Made by a program: the position numbers and the translations under genes. Below, in pieces: positions 50,807-59,441 of a stretch of 64,000 nucleotides of DNA (position 1 is its first letter; each line of letters begins with the position of its first letter). The notes below the pieces were generated by a model, which ran no database searches, had not been told where the DNA came from, and saw only the letters and a list, made by a program, of their open reading frames with translations. This DNA comes from CAVVAL01 sp963742725 (lineage in GTDB: Bacteria > Actinomycetota > Actinomycetes > Mycobacteriales > Cryptosporangiaceae): NCBI GenBank assembly GCA_963742725.1, contig CAVUMX010000003.1, forward strand, positions 1,736,001-1,800,000, written 5' to 3'.

Positions 50807-51931
50807 ATGCACGCACTGACAACGCGCCGGCTCCGGTACTCCGCCGCCGCCCTGACCGGTGCCGCCGTCCTCGGCGGCGCCGCCTTCCTCGGGATCCCGG
50901 CGCTCGACGCCGCCCCGGCGCCCGCACCGCCCGGCGGCTGGCGCGCGACACCGGTCCCGCTCGCCAAGGGCGACCTCACGGCCGTGTCCGCGCTCAGCGA
51001 CACGAACGCCTGGGCGGTCGGCTACCAGCTGACCGGCACGGCAGGCGCCGAGGACATCGCCGAGCACGTCGCGCTGCGCTGGGACGGCCGCACCTGGACG
51101 AAGGCGTCCACCCTCCCGAACAACATGTTCCCCCAGGTTCTCGCCGCCCGTAGCGACACCGACGTGTGGGTGTCCGGGTCGTTCGCCGCGCACTGGGACG
51201 GCACCACCTGGACGCCGAGACCGCTGGAGCCGGACCCGGCGGGACGGGTCCGCACCGACGGCATCGCCCTCGGCACCGGCGGGACGGCGTGGCTCGCCGG
51301 GCAGGCGCTCGCCATGGGTGGCGTCAAGACCGGCGTGCCGGCCGTCCAGAAGTGGGACGGCACGGCGTGGCGCCGCCAGGCGCTGCCCGACACCGGCAAG
51401 GGCGAGCTGCTCTCCATCGTGGCCGTGGCGGACGACGACGTGTGGGCCGCCGGCGTCGCGTACGCCGCCGGCGCCGACGCGCCGCAGCAGAGCCTGCTCC
51501 TGCACTTCGACGGCTCGACCTGGACGCGCGTCGCCGCGCCCGCCGCCGGCACCAGCTGGATCGGCGCGCTGACCGCGCTCGGCCCGGACGACGTCTGGGC
51601 GGTCGGCGGCAAGATGGTGGACGGCGTCGAGCACCCCTACGCGCTCCACTGGGACGGCTCGGCGTGGAAGGCGTCCGCGACCCCGAAGGCCGCGGACGGG
51701 CGCCTGCGCGGCGTCGGCCGCAACAGCCGCGGCGAGCTGTGGGCCGTCGGCGGCAAGGGTGCCGTCTCGGTGGCACTGCGGTGGAACCGGGCGGGAACGC
51801 GCTGGGAGCAGACCCGGGCGCCGGACCTGTCGCCGCGCGCGTTCAGCACCGTGCCGGGCAGCGCCGCACTGTGGACGGTCGGGCTGGCGAAGCGCGGCGA
51901 CCTCGTGCCGGCCGCCGCCCGCCAGCCCTGA
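50807..51931 (+). CDS. Secreted seven-repeat beta-propeller-like protein
   Basis: 374 residues. N-terminal signal-like segment YSAAALTGAAVLGGAAFLG. The body repeats a blade motif seven times: NAWAVG, DVWVSG, TAWLAG, DVWAAG, DVWAVG, ELWAVG and ALWTVG, each followed by a WDG-type strand (HWDGTTWTP, HFDGSTWTR, HWDGSAWKA). This fits a seven-bladed propeller. No catalytic motif seen; perhaps a binding or scaffold partner of the dioxygenase upstream. GGCAGGGGACC precedes ATG 50807. Confidence 0.78.
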   Translation: MHALTTRRLRYSAAALTGAAVLGGAAFLGIPALDAAPAPAPPGGWRATPVPLAKGDLTAVSALSDTNAWAVGYQLTGTAGAEDIAEHVALRWDGRTWTKASTLPNNMFPQVLAARSDTDVWVSGSFAAHWDGTTWTPRPLEPDPAGRVRTDGIALGTGGTAWLAGQALAMGGVKTGVPAVQKWDGTAWRRQALPDTGKGELLSIVAVADDDVWAAGVAYAAGADAPQQSLLLHFDGSTWTRVAAPAAGTSWIGALTALGPDDVWAVGGKMVDGVEHPYALHWDGSAWKASATPKAADGRLRGVGRNSRGELWAVGGKGAVSVALRWNRAGTRWEQTRAPDLSPRAFSTVPGSAALWTVGLAKRGDLVPAAARQP

Positions 51932-52033
51932 CCCGCCGGTGGCCCGGCCCCTGACACCCTCCCCGGGCCGGGCCACTGGCACCCAGCCGTCCGCGGTCCC
52001 GGCGCACGCCCACCACCGCCGGGGCCGCGGACC

Positions 52034-53077
52034 TCATCCGAGCAACTGGCGGGCCAGCCACCACCGCTCGGGCCGCCCGCCCGACCGGACGGCCACGCCG
52101 CGCTGCTCCAGCAGGACGAGGTGCGCCAGCGTCTCGCCCGTCGCCGCCCGGCGCATGTAGCCCTGGATCTCCGTCCACGGCCGCGACCAGGTCAGCCGCG
52201 TGCTGAGTTCCCAGCTCGTGCAGCCCGGCGATGCCGCCAGCTCCTTCTCGATCTCCACCAGCCGTTCCGCGTGGTGGTCGGCGATCTCGGCGAGACGTCC
52301 GGACAGGTCGGTGAAGCGGTACTCGTGCGCCGGCAGCACCTCGCCGATCGTGAGCCGCCCCAGCCTGTCCACCGATTCGAGGTAGTCGGCGAGCGGGTTC
52401 GGGCGCTGCTGCGGATGGACGGAGATGTTCGGCGTGATCCGCGGCAGCACCTGGTCGCCGCTGAACAGGACGCGACGGTCCTCGTCCACGAAGCACAGGT
52501 GGCCCGGCGAGTGGCCAGGCGTCCAGATCGCGCGCAGGTTCCAGCCCGGCAGGTCCATGCGGTCGCCGTCGTGCAGGAGCCGGTCCGGGTCGGTGGTCTT
52601 CACGAACGCCTTCACGTGCATCGACACCTCGGCCAGCCCGGACTCCTCCGACGGCACGCCGATCCGCTGCAACAGCAGCCGGTTCTCGTCCAGGAGCGTG
52701 TCGATGTCGGTGTACCGGCCGGGGATCAGCGCCGCGTCGGCAGGGTGCAGGCCCACCCACGCGCCGGACGTCTCGCGCAGCCGGCCCGCCAGTCCGTAGT
52801 GGTCGGGATGGATGTGGGTCACCATGATCGCCCGCACGTCCTGCGGCGTGTACCCGGCCGTGGCCAGGCCGCCGACCAGCGCCGCCCACGCGTCCTCGGT
52901 GTCCCAGCCGGCGTCGATCACCGCCACGCCGTCCGGGAGTTCGAGCGCGTACACCAGCACGTACCGCAGTCCCGTCATCGGGATCGGCACCGGGATCGAC
53001 CACAGCCCCGGCCGCACCTGCTCGACCTCCGGCAGCACACCCGCCGCCCAGGCCGCTCTCTGCGCCTCACCACTCAT
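52034..53077 (-). CDS. Metallo-beta-lactamase-fold hydrolase
   Basis: 347 residues. MBL metal motif THIHPDHYG (HxHxDH), then TPGHSPGHLCF, SGDQVLPRITPN and PAHEYRF, all metal-ligand regions in order. A C-terminal winged-helix-like part follows (EIADHHAERLVEIEKEL). Probably a hydrolase of thioesters, lactones or similar intermediates. ATG 53077 follows GGGGGC; operator site 11 is 33 nt upstream, so it is a regulon member. Alone as a transcription unit, with the preceding LLM gene ending at 53267. Confidence 0.87.
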   Translation of the reverse strand: MSGEAQRAAWAAGVLPEVEQVRPGLWSIPVPIPMTGLRYVLVYALELPDGVAVIDAGWDTEDAWAALVGGLATAGYTPQDVRAIMVTHIHPDHYGLAGRLRETSGAWVGLHPADAALIPGRYTDIDTLLDENRLLLQRIGVPSEESGLAEVSMHVKAFVKTTDPDRLLHDGDRMDLPGWNLRAIWTPGHSPGHLCFVDEDRRVLFSGDQVLPRITPNISVHPQQRPNPLADYLESVDRLGRLTIGEVLPAHEYRFTDLSGRLAEIADHHAERLVEIEKELAASPGCTSWELSTRLTWSRPWTEIQGYMRRAATGETLAHLVLLEQRGVAVRSGGRPERWWLARQLLG

Positions 53078-53109
53078 CGCCCGCCCCCTTCTGCCCCGGG
53101 CTGACCGTA

Positions 53110-53125
53110 ACAAACGCCTGCTTGG
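53110..53125. promoter_or_regulatory. KstR2-type operator (site 11)
   Basis: ACAAACGCCTGCTTGG; right half perfect, left half ACAAAC. 33 nt before the MBL gene start. Confidence 0.7.
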
Positions 53126-53196
53126 TCGCCGCGCCGCGCCGCCTGGGCCACCGCCGCGCCGGCCTTCGGACTCTTGCGCCGACCTTCGCGCCGACC

Positions 53197-53245
53197 TTCG
53201 GACTTTTGAGGGTCCGTCCGCTCCGCGCACCCTCAAAAGTCCGCG
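53197..53245. repeat. Family A hairpin, copy 5
   Basis: Arms 53197-53213 and 53229-53245, the right arm ending CGCGA in place of CGAA. 15-nt centre. A partial copy of the flank (ACCTTCG and CTTCGGACTCTTG) is stuttered at 53163-53199. 22 nt after the leftward LLM stop, a terminator-like place. Confidence 0.88.
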
Positions 53246-53266
53246 AGTGGGGGCGCCGAGCCGCGG

Positions 53267-54142
53267 TCAGAAGCGGGCCACGACCGTCTCGGCGAAGTCC
53301 TCGATGGCGGCGATGCGGGCGGCGAGCGCGCTGGCGTGGCCATTGCGGCGGGCCGCCATCCAGGGCGCGCACAGCACGCCGGTGACGCCCAGGTCCTCGT
53401 AGCGCCGGTACACGGCCGGGTCGGGCTCGACGGCGAGCGCGAGCGTGATCTCGAAGTCGGCGTCCGCACGGCCGGCGTCGGCGAGGTGGCGGCGCAGGCG
53501 GGCCAGGACCTCGTCGGCCTCGTCCGGCGGGTAGAACCGGTTGCCGATCCAGCCGTCGCCCAGGCGGGCCGCGCGGCGCAGCGCCGGTTCGCTGTCGCCG
53601 CCGACGTGGACGGGGACGGGCGCGGACGGCACGGGCGAGATCCGCAGGGGCCCGAAGTCGAAGTAGTCGTCGTGCCACTCGACGGGGCCGCCGGCCCAGA
53701 GGGCGCGCAGCGCGCCGACCATCGCGTCGAGCCGCTTGCCTCGCGTGGCGAAGTCCTGGCCGAGCTGGGCGAACTCGTCGGCGCACCAACCCGCCCCGAT
53801 GCCGAGGATGGCCCGGTCCTTGGACAGGACGGCCGCCGTGGACACCAGCTTGGCGACGGTGAAGAGGTCGCGGGCGGGCGCGACGTAGACGTTCGTCGCG
53901 AGCCGGATCCGCTCCGTGACGGTGGCCAGCGCGCCGATCGTCACCCAGGGGTCCGGCCAGTCCGTGTCCGGTTTCCAGAACGGACGCCCGTCCGGCGTGT
54001 ACGGGTACGGCGACGACAGCGTGTCGGCGTAGAAGATGTGGTCGGACAGGGCCAGCGCGTCGTACCCGCACGCGTCGGCCGCACGGGCCACCTCGACCAG
54101 TTGCTCCGTCCGGAGAAACGCCACGGCCTGCCAGAACTTCAT
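53267..54142 (-). CDS. LLM-class F420-type oxidoreductase
   Basis: 291 residues. MKFWQAVAFLRTEQLVEVARAAD, ALSDHIFY, PWVTIGALATVTERIRLATNVYVAP, LGIGAGWCADEFAQLG, and PVHVGGDSEPALRRAARLGDGW resemble the F420-dependent LLM group (TIGR03617/3620-like). Cofactor identity is inferred. Last gene of the operon LLM - hydrolase - SDR - LLM (56865 to 53267). Its ATG overlaps the SDR stop by 1 nt (TGATG). Confidence 0.85.
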   Translation of the reverse strand: MKFWQAVAFLRTEQLVEVARAADACGYDALALSDHIFYADTLSSPYPYTPDGRPFWKPDTDWPDPWVTIGALATVTERIRLATNVYVAPARDLFTVAKLVSTAAVLSKDRAILGIGAGWCADEFAQLGQDFATRGKRLDAMVGALRALWAGGPVEWHDDYFDFGPLRISPVPSAPVPVHVGGDSEPALRRAARLGDGWIGNRFYPPDEADEVLARLRRHLADAGRADADFEITLALAVEPDPAVYRRYEDLGVTGVLCAPWMAARRNGHASALAARIAAIEDFAETVVARF

Positions 54143-54891
54143 CAGTACCCCGCCCCCGTCAGCATGCCGCCGTCGGCGACGAACTCGGCGCCCGAGCAGT
54201 ACGACGACTCGTCGGAGGCCAGGAACACCGCCACCTGCGCGATCTCGGACGCCTCGCCGAAGCGCCGGATCGGCAACTGCGCCAGGAACGCCTTCACGTC
54301 GACGTGCTTCCAGATCTCCGGACCGGCGTCGGCGACCATGGGCGTGAGGATGCCGCCGGGATGGATCGAGTTGACCCGGATCCCCCGCCTGCCCAGTTCG
54401 CGCGCCGCCGCCTTGGTGAGGCCCCGGACGCCGAACTTGCTGGCGGCGTACGCGGACATGCCGGCCGCGCCGATGAACCCCTCGATCGAGGAGATGTTCA
54501 CGATCGAGCCGCCGTCCGTCATGGCCGGCGCGGCCGCCTTGATGCCGAGCCACGGGCCGACGAGGTTGACCTCCAGGACGTTCCGGAACTCATCCACGGT
54601 CATGTCGTCGATGAAGCCGAACCGCAGGATGCCGGCGTTGTTCACCAGGACGTTCAACCCGCCGTAGCTGTCGATCGCCGTACCGACGGCCGCTGCCCAG
54701 TCGTCCTCGCTGGTCACGTCGTGGTGCACGTACAGGGCGCCGGTGTCGTCCGCGACGGCCTTGCCCTCGGCGTCGAGGACGTCGCCGAACACGACCTTCG
54801 CCCCCTCGGCGACGAAGTGCCGCACGTGCGACTCGCCCATCCCGCGCGCGCCGCCGGTCACGAGCGCGACCTTGCCGTCAAGCCGTCCCAT
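54142..54891 (-). CDS. Short-chain dehydrogenase, 3-alpha/20-beta-HSD-like
   Basis: 249 residues. TGGARGMGESHVRHFVAEGAKVVFGD, NNAGILRFGFI, NISSIEGFIGAAGMSAYAASK and VNSIHPGGILTPM are very like mycobacterial FabG3 (Rv2002) and bacterial 3-alpha,20-beta-hydroxysteroid dehydrogenase. It may act directly on a steroid hydroxyl or on a CoA ester. Overlaps the upstream alpha/beta hydrolase by 14 nt and the LLM gene downstream by 1 nt. Confidence 0.87.
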   Translation of the reverse strand: MGRLDGKVALVTGGARGMGESHVRHFVAEGAKVVFGDVLDAEGKAVADDTGALYVHHDVTSEDDWAAAVGTAIDSYGGLNVLVNNAGILRFGFIDDMTVDEFRNVLEVNLVGPWLGIKAAAPAMTDGGSIVNISSIEGFIGAAGMSAYAASKFGVRGLTKAAARELGRRGIRVNSIHPGGILTPMVADAGPEIWKHVDVKAFLAQLPIRRFGEASEIAQVAVFLASDESSYCSGAEFVADGGMLTGAGY

Positions 54892-55618
54892 CGGGTACCG
54901 CCTCCCTGGTAAGCCAGCCGACCAGCGCGTCGACGAACTCCTCCGGACGCTCCTCGTGCAGGTAGTGCCCGACGCCGCGCCAGCGCACGGAGGTCGCGTA
55001 CGGCTCCTCCCACCGGGCCCGGTCGCCTTCCGACCAGATGCTCAGCGCCGGGCACCGCCGCCGCGCCAGGTACTTCTCGCTGGCGGGCCGCAGCCCGATG
55101 GCGTCCGCGTCGGTGTAGATGCCGGCCAGTGCCTGCACGAGGACGTGCGCCGGCGTGCCCGCGACCCGGCGACGGTGTGCCGTCCGGACGGATGCCGGGG
55201 TGGCCGGCCGGAAGCACCACTCGACCATCTCCAGCGCTGCCGCGACCGGATCGGGGCCGCTCAGCACGGGCGTCAGGTACTGCGTCCACTCGGGGTGCAC
55301 GCCGTACCCCGGGTCCAGCCCGACGACCGCGCGGACCAGCTCCGGATGCTCCACCGCGAGGATCGTCACGACCAGCGCGCCCATCGAGTGGCCGACGGCG
55401 AACACCGGCTCGTCGAGCGAGCGGGCCAGCTCGGCCGCGATCGTGCGGGGCGTGGTCCGGTCCAGCGCGGGCGAGCGGCCGTGGCCGGGCAGGTCAGGAA
55501 CGATCACCCGGTACCGCTCGGCGAGCGCGGCGACGTGCGGGTTCCACTCGTGCCCGTCCGAGCCCCAGCCGTGGACGAGCAGCAGCGGCTCCCCCGCCCC
55601 CTCTTCGAGGGTGAACAT
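54878..55618 (-). CDS. Alpha/beta hydrolase
   Basis: 246 residues. HGWGSDGHEW, IVPDLPGHGRS, nucleophile elbow VGHSMGALV, the acid around IWSEGD, and the His in GVGHYLHEERPEEF complete the triad. Candidate for carbon-carbon bond hydrolase or esterase in the catabolic path; not clearly HsaD. ATG overlaps the LLM stop by 1 nt; its 3' end overlaps the SDR by 14 nt, so all four genes of this operon are coupled. Confidence 0.86.
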   Translation of the reverse strand: MFTLEEGAGEPLLLVHGWGSDGHEWNPHVAALAERYRVIVPDLPGHGRSPALDRTTPRTIAAELARSLDEPVFAVGHSMGALVVTILAVEHPELVRAVVGLDPGYGVHPEWTQYLTPVLSGPDPVAAALEMVEWCFRPATPASVRTAHRRRVAGTPAHVLVQALAGIYTDADAIGLRPASEKYLARRRCPALSIWSEGDRARWEEPYATSVRWRGVGHYLHEERPEEFVDALVGWLTREAVPDGTA

Positions 55619-56865
55619 CAGTCCGCGTACTCGGGGATGATGTGCTCGGCGAACAGTTCCAGCTGCCGCTTCACGTCGTCGATCGGTGCCACGCCCTGCT
55701 GGCCCTGCATGAACAGGCCGAACCACTCCAGGTCCGGGACGCGCTTGAGCATGCGGTCGATGCCGCGCTTGACGTCGTCCGGGGTGCCGACGAGCGCCAG
55801 CTCCACATCGGCCATGCGCTGGAACGACGCCCGCTTCGGCCCGATCGGACGCTCCGGGTCGTCGTCCTTCGTCCGCATCACCTCGAGGTAGCCGAACGGG
55901 CCGAAGAACTCGATGAAGTCGGGCAGCATCCGGGCGGCGCCCTTCGTCATCATCTCCTCGGCGCTGTCGCCGATCATCGCCACCTTGAGGACGCCGGTGT
56001 GCTCGCCGAGCGCGTAGTCGCGGCCCTGCTTGGCGCATTCCGCCTGGTACAGCTCGCACTTGGCCTGGAGGTCCTCGGGCCGCGGCACGAAGATCCACGG
56101 CAGGATGTCCTCCTCGGCGCACCGCCGGATCGACCGGTCGCTGATCGTGAACGGCTGCCACAGTTCCGGGTGCGGCGACTGGTACGGCTTCGGGCACACC
56201 GACACGGCGACGACCTTGCCGTCGTCGTCCAGCTCGCCGGGCGCGCCGAAGCGGCGGGTCCACGACTGCGCCGGCCAGTCCGGGACGCCGTCGTACGGGT
56301 ACGGCACGCTCCAGCCGCCCAGCACCTCGCTCTGGTACCGGATCGTCTCCTGCGTCCACGCCATCTTCATGATCTTGAGGATCTCGCCGAAGACGTCGAA
56401 GTTCCGGTCGTCCTTGACGGAGCCGTCGCTGGCCGTGGCGCCCGTCTGCCAGCGCTGGCCCAGCGTGTTCGCCCAGCGGGTCTGGTAGCCCCGGGCGACC
56501 CCCAGGCGGACGCGGCCCTTCGAGAACTGGTCGAGCAGCGCCACGTCCTCCGCCGCGCGGATCGGGTCCCACGTCGGCAGCACCAGCCCGAGCGGCGCCA
56601 GCAGGATCCGTTCCGTGCGCGCCGCGAGGTCTGCCAGGACCATCAGCGGGTTCACCGAGAACTCGAAGCCCTCCGAGTGGAAGTGGTGCTCGGTCAGCAT
56701 CAGGGCGTGGTAGCCGGCCTGGTCGCCGAGGACGGCGATCTCCCGGACCTCGTCGAGCAACGCCTGGTAGGACTCCGTGTCCCGGCCGATCGGCCGCCGC
56801 TTGGCCCCCTCCGGACCGTTCCCGGAACCGGGGATCTGCGGGTTGAGAAAGATCGAGAACTTCAC
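55618..56865 (-). CDS. LLM-class flavin oxidoreductase (long form)
   Basis: 415 residues. MKFSIFLNPQIPG, MLTEHHFHSEGFEFSVNPLMVLADLAART, LLAPLGLVLPTWDPIRAAEDVALLDQFSKGRVRLGVARGYQ. Insertions relative to other LLM enzymes in the window lengthen the mid-region (RNFDVFGEILKIMKMAW). FMN-type monooxygenase is more likely than F420, but not proven. First gene of the four-gene operon; operator site 12 is 50 nt upstream. Confidence 0.86.
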   Translation of the reverse strand: MKFSIFLNPQIPGSGNGPEGAKRRPIGRDTESYQALLDEVREIAVLGDQAGYHALMLTEHHFHSEGFEFSVNPLMVLADLAARTERILLAPLGLVLPTWDPIRAAEDVALLDQFSKGRVRLGVARGYQTRWANTLGQRWQTGATASDGSVKDDRNFDVFGEILKIMKMAWTQETIRYQSEVLGGWSVPYPYDGVPDWPAQSWTRRFGAPGELDDDGKVVAVSVCPKPYQSPHPELWQPFTISDRSIRRCAEEDILPWIFVPRPEDLQAKCELYQAECAKQGRDYALGEHTGVLKVAMIGDSAEEMMTKGAARMLPDFIEFFGPFGYLEVMRTKDDDPERPIGPKRASFQRMADVELALVGTPDDVKRGIDRMLKRVPDLEWFGLFMQGQQGVAPIDDVKRQLELFAEHIIPEYAD

Positions 56866-56914
56866 GTCTCCCCCTGCGAGCGCTCGGCGGGTGTACGGGC
56901 GCCAGCGTACCCGA

Positions 56915-56930
56915 CCAAGCGCTCGCTTGG
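56915..56930. promoter_or_regulatory. KstR2-type operator (site 12)
   Basis: CCAAGCGCTCGCTTGG, perfect arms. An extra GCTTGG half-site follows at 56938-56943. Serves the LLM-led operon. Confidence 0.83.
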
Positions 56931-56968
56931 TACCCGCGCTTGGTCGCCGAGCGAGCCGAACCTCCGCG

Positions 56969-57017
56969 GTTCGGGCGATCTTTCTGTCGCCATAGGCGAC
57001 AGAAAGATCGCCCGAAC
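56969..57017. terminator. Family B hairpin, copy 2 (probable terminator)
   Basis: Perfect 23-bp arms 56969-56991 and 56995-57017 with a 3-nt ATA loop; core GGGCGATCTTTCTG as in copy 1. It begins 13 nt after the stop of the leftward DUF3068 gene, so a terminator role is likely though there is no T-run. Confidence 0.8.
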
Positions 57018-57030
57018 GCGCGCCGTCGCG

Positions 57031-58011
57031 CTAGGTGGCGGGGGCCGTGGCTGGCACGGATTCGGCGGCCGGCTCCCGCTCCGGCTCGGCCTGCTCGTGG
57101 GTGTCGCGGCGCAGTGCCAGCAGGCCGGCGAACAGGAGGAGCAGCGCGCCCAGGCCGAGGCCGCCCCAGAACGCGACGTCGTGGATCAGGCCGATCTGCA
57201 CCCGGGCATCGCCGGCTTCGCGCGCGATCCGGGCGGAGTCACGGTCGCCGAGGACCATGTTCGCGTCGAACACGGTGAGGGCGTCGGCGCCGCCCACACG
57301 CAGGGTCTCGCGGCGGTGGTTGCCGGCCTTGACGATGACGCCGCTGCGGGGCTCGACCCAGTACGTGCGTTCGATCCCGTACCAGCGTTCAGCGCTGACG
57401 GTCGGCTTGTCCGGATGGCCGACCAGGTTGCCGGGTACGTCCACCCTGGACAGCAGGGTGGGCTCGATCCGCTGCTCGAACCGGTACAGGTCGAGGCCGT
57501 GCAGGGTCTCGGTGCGCTGGTAGATGATCGGGTACGTCCGGCGCAGCACCTCGTCGTAGAACGGGTAGCTGGTCTTCTCTGCGTAGAACGGCCACTGGTA
57601 GACGAGCCCGGACCGCGGCAGCAGGTAGACGTTCTCGACGTGGTGGCCGCAGCAGTTCTTGGCGTGGAACGTGCTCCGGTCCATGGCGACGACCGTGTGG
57701 TAGTAGTTCACATCCGCGCCGCTGCCGCCGTCCCTGGTCCAGGTGAAGCTCTCCCAGACGGCCGTCGTGTCGGTGCTGCTCTCGACGTCGCCGCGTACCC
57801 GGTTGATCGCGATCAGCTCGCGGCCGGCGTGCTGCACGCCGGTGCTCTGGTCGACGTACGTCGCGTTCTGCGCGCGCGACTCCGTCCGCTCGAACCGGTC
57901 GACCGGCAGGACGGCGAGGTTCGGGAAGACGTAGAACCTCGCCCCCACGCCCAGGACGGCGCAGAACGCACCGAGGCCGACGATCATCAGTGCCACGCCG
58001 CGACGTCCCAT
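57031..58011 (-). CDS. DUF3068 membrane protein (PorA-family-like)
   Basis: 326 residues. N-terminal membrane segment VALMIVGLGAFCAVLGVGA, a large extracytoplasmic domain (YVDQSTGVQ, HAKNCCGHHVENVY, WPFYAEKTSYPFYDEVLRRTYP, WVEPRSGVIVKAG), and a C-terminal helix VAFWGGLGLGALLLLFAGLLAL, then a charged tail. This is the DUF3068 layout found in mycolata and other actinomycetes; function unproven, sometimes labelled porin-like. A KstR2-type site lies 20 nt and an exact KstR box 59 nt upstream, tying it to sterol metabolism, perhaps in uptake or envelope response. Confidence 0.82.
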   Translation of the reverse strand: MGRRGVALMIVGLGAFCAVLGVGARFYVFPNLAVLPVDRFERTESRAQNATYVDQSTGVQHAGRELIAINRVRGDVESSTDTTAVWESFTWTRDGGSGADVNYYHTVVAMDRSTFHAKNCCGHHVENVYLLPRSGLVYQWPFYAEKTSYPFYDEVLRRTYPIIYQRTETLHGLDLYRFEQRIEPTLLSRVDVPGNLVGHPDKPTVSAERWYGIERTYWVEPRSGVIVKAGNHRRETLRVGGADALTVFDANMVLGDRDSARIAREAGDARVQIGLIHDVAFWGGLGLGALLLLFAGLLALRRDTHEQAEPEREPAAESVPATAPAT

Positions 58012-58030
58012 GGCCGCGCCTTCCAGTCAA

Positions 58031-58046
58031 CCGAGCGCTTGCTCGG
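58031..58046. promoter_or_regulatory. KstR2-type operator (site 13)
   Basis: CCGAGCGCTTGCTCGG, a perfect palindrome with G instead of A at the third place of both halves. 20 nt before the DUF3068 ATG. Confidence 0.75.
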
Positions 58047-58069
58047 TAGCGGATGGAGCGTGGCCAGAA

Positions 58070-58083
58070 TAGAACGTGTTACA
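58070..58083. promoter_or_regulatory. KstR-type box
   Basis: TAGAACGTGTTACA matches the published KstR box TNNAACNNGTTNNA exactly. 24 nt beyond the KstR2-type site on the same promoter, upstream of the DUF3068 gene and downstream of the thiolase cluster end. Confidence 0.68.
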
Positions 58084-58283
58084 GCCGCATTACCAGAGGG
58101 TGTCGCGCTGAATCTCTCAAGAGCGTGTGCGGATAGGGACAGCCGAGCGAGGCGGATGCCAGGCGTCGTCCGGCAAGGCGAAGGAGGAGGTCATGCCGTT
58201 GTTGCATGGCCGACGACGACAACGCCGCCGGTCGGCGTCTGGGGCCGCCGCAGCCGGCCAGGCCCTATCTGTGCACGCTCTGG

Positions 58284-59441
58284 TCATGGGCGCTCGCTTC
58301 CCACGACCCACATCGCGAAGAACTGCGAACCGCCGCCGTACGCGTGGCCCAGCGCCCGCCGCGCACCGTCCACCTGGCACTCCCCCGCAAGGCCCCTGAC
58401 CTGCTGCGCGGCCTCGGCGAACCGCAGCATCCCGGACGCCCCGATCGGGTTCGTCGACAGCACCCCGCCCGAGCGGTTCCACGGGATGTCGCCGCCGGCC
58501 GCGGTCGCGCCGAGTTCGGTCAGTTTCCAGCCGTCGCCGTCCGCGCAGAACCCGAGGTTCTCCAGCCACATCGGCTCGAACCAGCTGAACGGCACGTACA
58601 CCTCGGCACAGTCCAGGTCGTGCCGGGGGTCCTCGATGCCGGCCTGCCGGTACACGTCGGCCGCGCAGTCCCGCCCGGCGCGCGGGTCGACCTGGTCCCG
58701 TCCCGCGAACATCGTCGGTTCGCTGCGCATCGCCGCCCCGTGCACCCACGCCGGCGGACGCGGCGCCGACCGGGCGGCGTCCTCACTGGACAGCACCATC
58801 GCGCAGGCACCGTCCGAGGACGGGCACGTCTCCAGGTACCGCAGCGGCTCCCACAGCATCGGCGACGCCTCCACCATCGCCAGGTCGATGTCCGGGATCT
58901 TGAGGTGCGCGTACGGGTTGTCCAGCGCGTGGATCCGGTCCTTCACCGCGACGACCATGCCGATGTGGTCCGGCGCGCCCGAGCGGCGCATGTACGCGCG
59001 GATCAGCGGCGCGAAGTACCCGCCCGCCCCGGCGACCAGCGGCGCCTGGAACGGCTGGCTGACCGTCAACGCCCACGTCGCGTTCGACTCGGACTGCTTC
59101 TCGAACGCGCACACCAGCACCCGCTCGTGGACACCGCCCTGGATGAGGCTGGCGCCCACCAGCGCCGTCGAGCCGCCGACGCTGCCCGCCGTGTGCACGC
59201 GCATCATCGGCTTGCCGGCCGCGCCGAGGGCGTCCGCGAGGTACAGCTCGGGCATCATCACGCCCTCGAACATGTCCGGCGCCTTGCCGAGCACCACCGC
59301 GTCGATGTCGGACCAGGTCAGCTCGGCATCGGCCAGCGCCCGCGACGCGGCTTCCCGGACCAGGCCGGCGAGCGACACGTCCTTGCGGGCGGCGCGGTGC
59401 TCGGTCTGCCCGACGCCGATGACCGCACACCGGTTACCCAT
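58284..59441 (-). CDS. Lipid-transfer-type thiolase (Ltp3-like)
   Basis: 385 residues. CAVIGVGQTEHRAARKDVSLAGL, SDIDAVVLGKAPDMFEG, MMRVHTAGSVGGSTALVGASLIQGG, FEKQSESNATWAL, CPSSDGACAMVLSSED, and GGVLSTNPIGASGMLRFAEAA are typical of the Ltp3/Ltp4 thiolase-fold proteins of the mycobacterial KstR regulon (Rv3521-Rv3523 neighbourhood). Last gene of a five-gene minus operon; overlaps the other thiolase by 8 nt. Probably cleaves or aldol-splits a C17 side-chain CoA thioester. Confident in family, not in substrate. Confidence 0.86.
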   Translation of the reverse strand: MGNRCAVIGVGQTEHRAARKDVSLAGLVREAASRALADAELTWSDIDAVVLGKAPDMFEGVMMPELYLADALGAAGKPMMRVHTAGSVGGSTALVGASLIQGGVHERVLVCAFEKQSESNATWALTVSQPFQAPLVAGAGGYFAPLIRAYMRRSGAPDHIGMVVAVKDRIHALDNPYAHLKIPDIDLAMVEASPMLWEPLRYLETCPSSDGACAMVLSSEDAARSAPRPPAWVHGAAMRSEPTMFAGRDQVDPRAGRDCAADVYRQAGIEDPRHDLDCAEVYVPFSWFEPMWLENLGFCADGDGWKLTELGATAAGGDIPWNRSGGVLSTNPIGASGMLRFAEAAQQVRGLAGECQVDGARRALGHAYGGGSQFFAMWVVGSERP

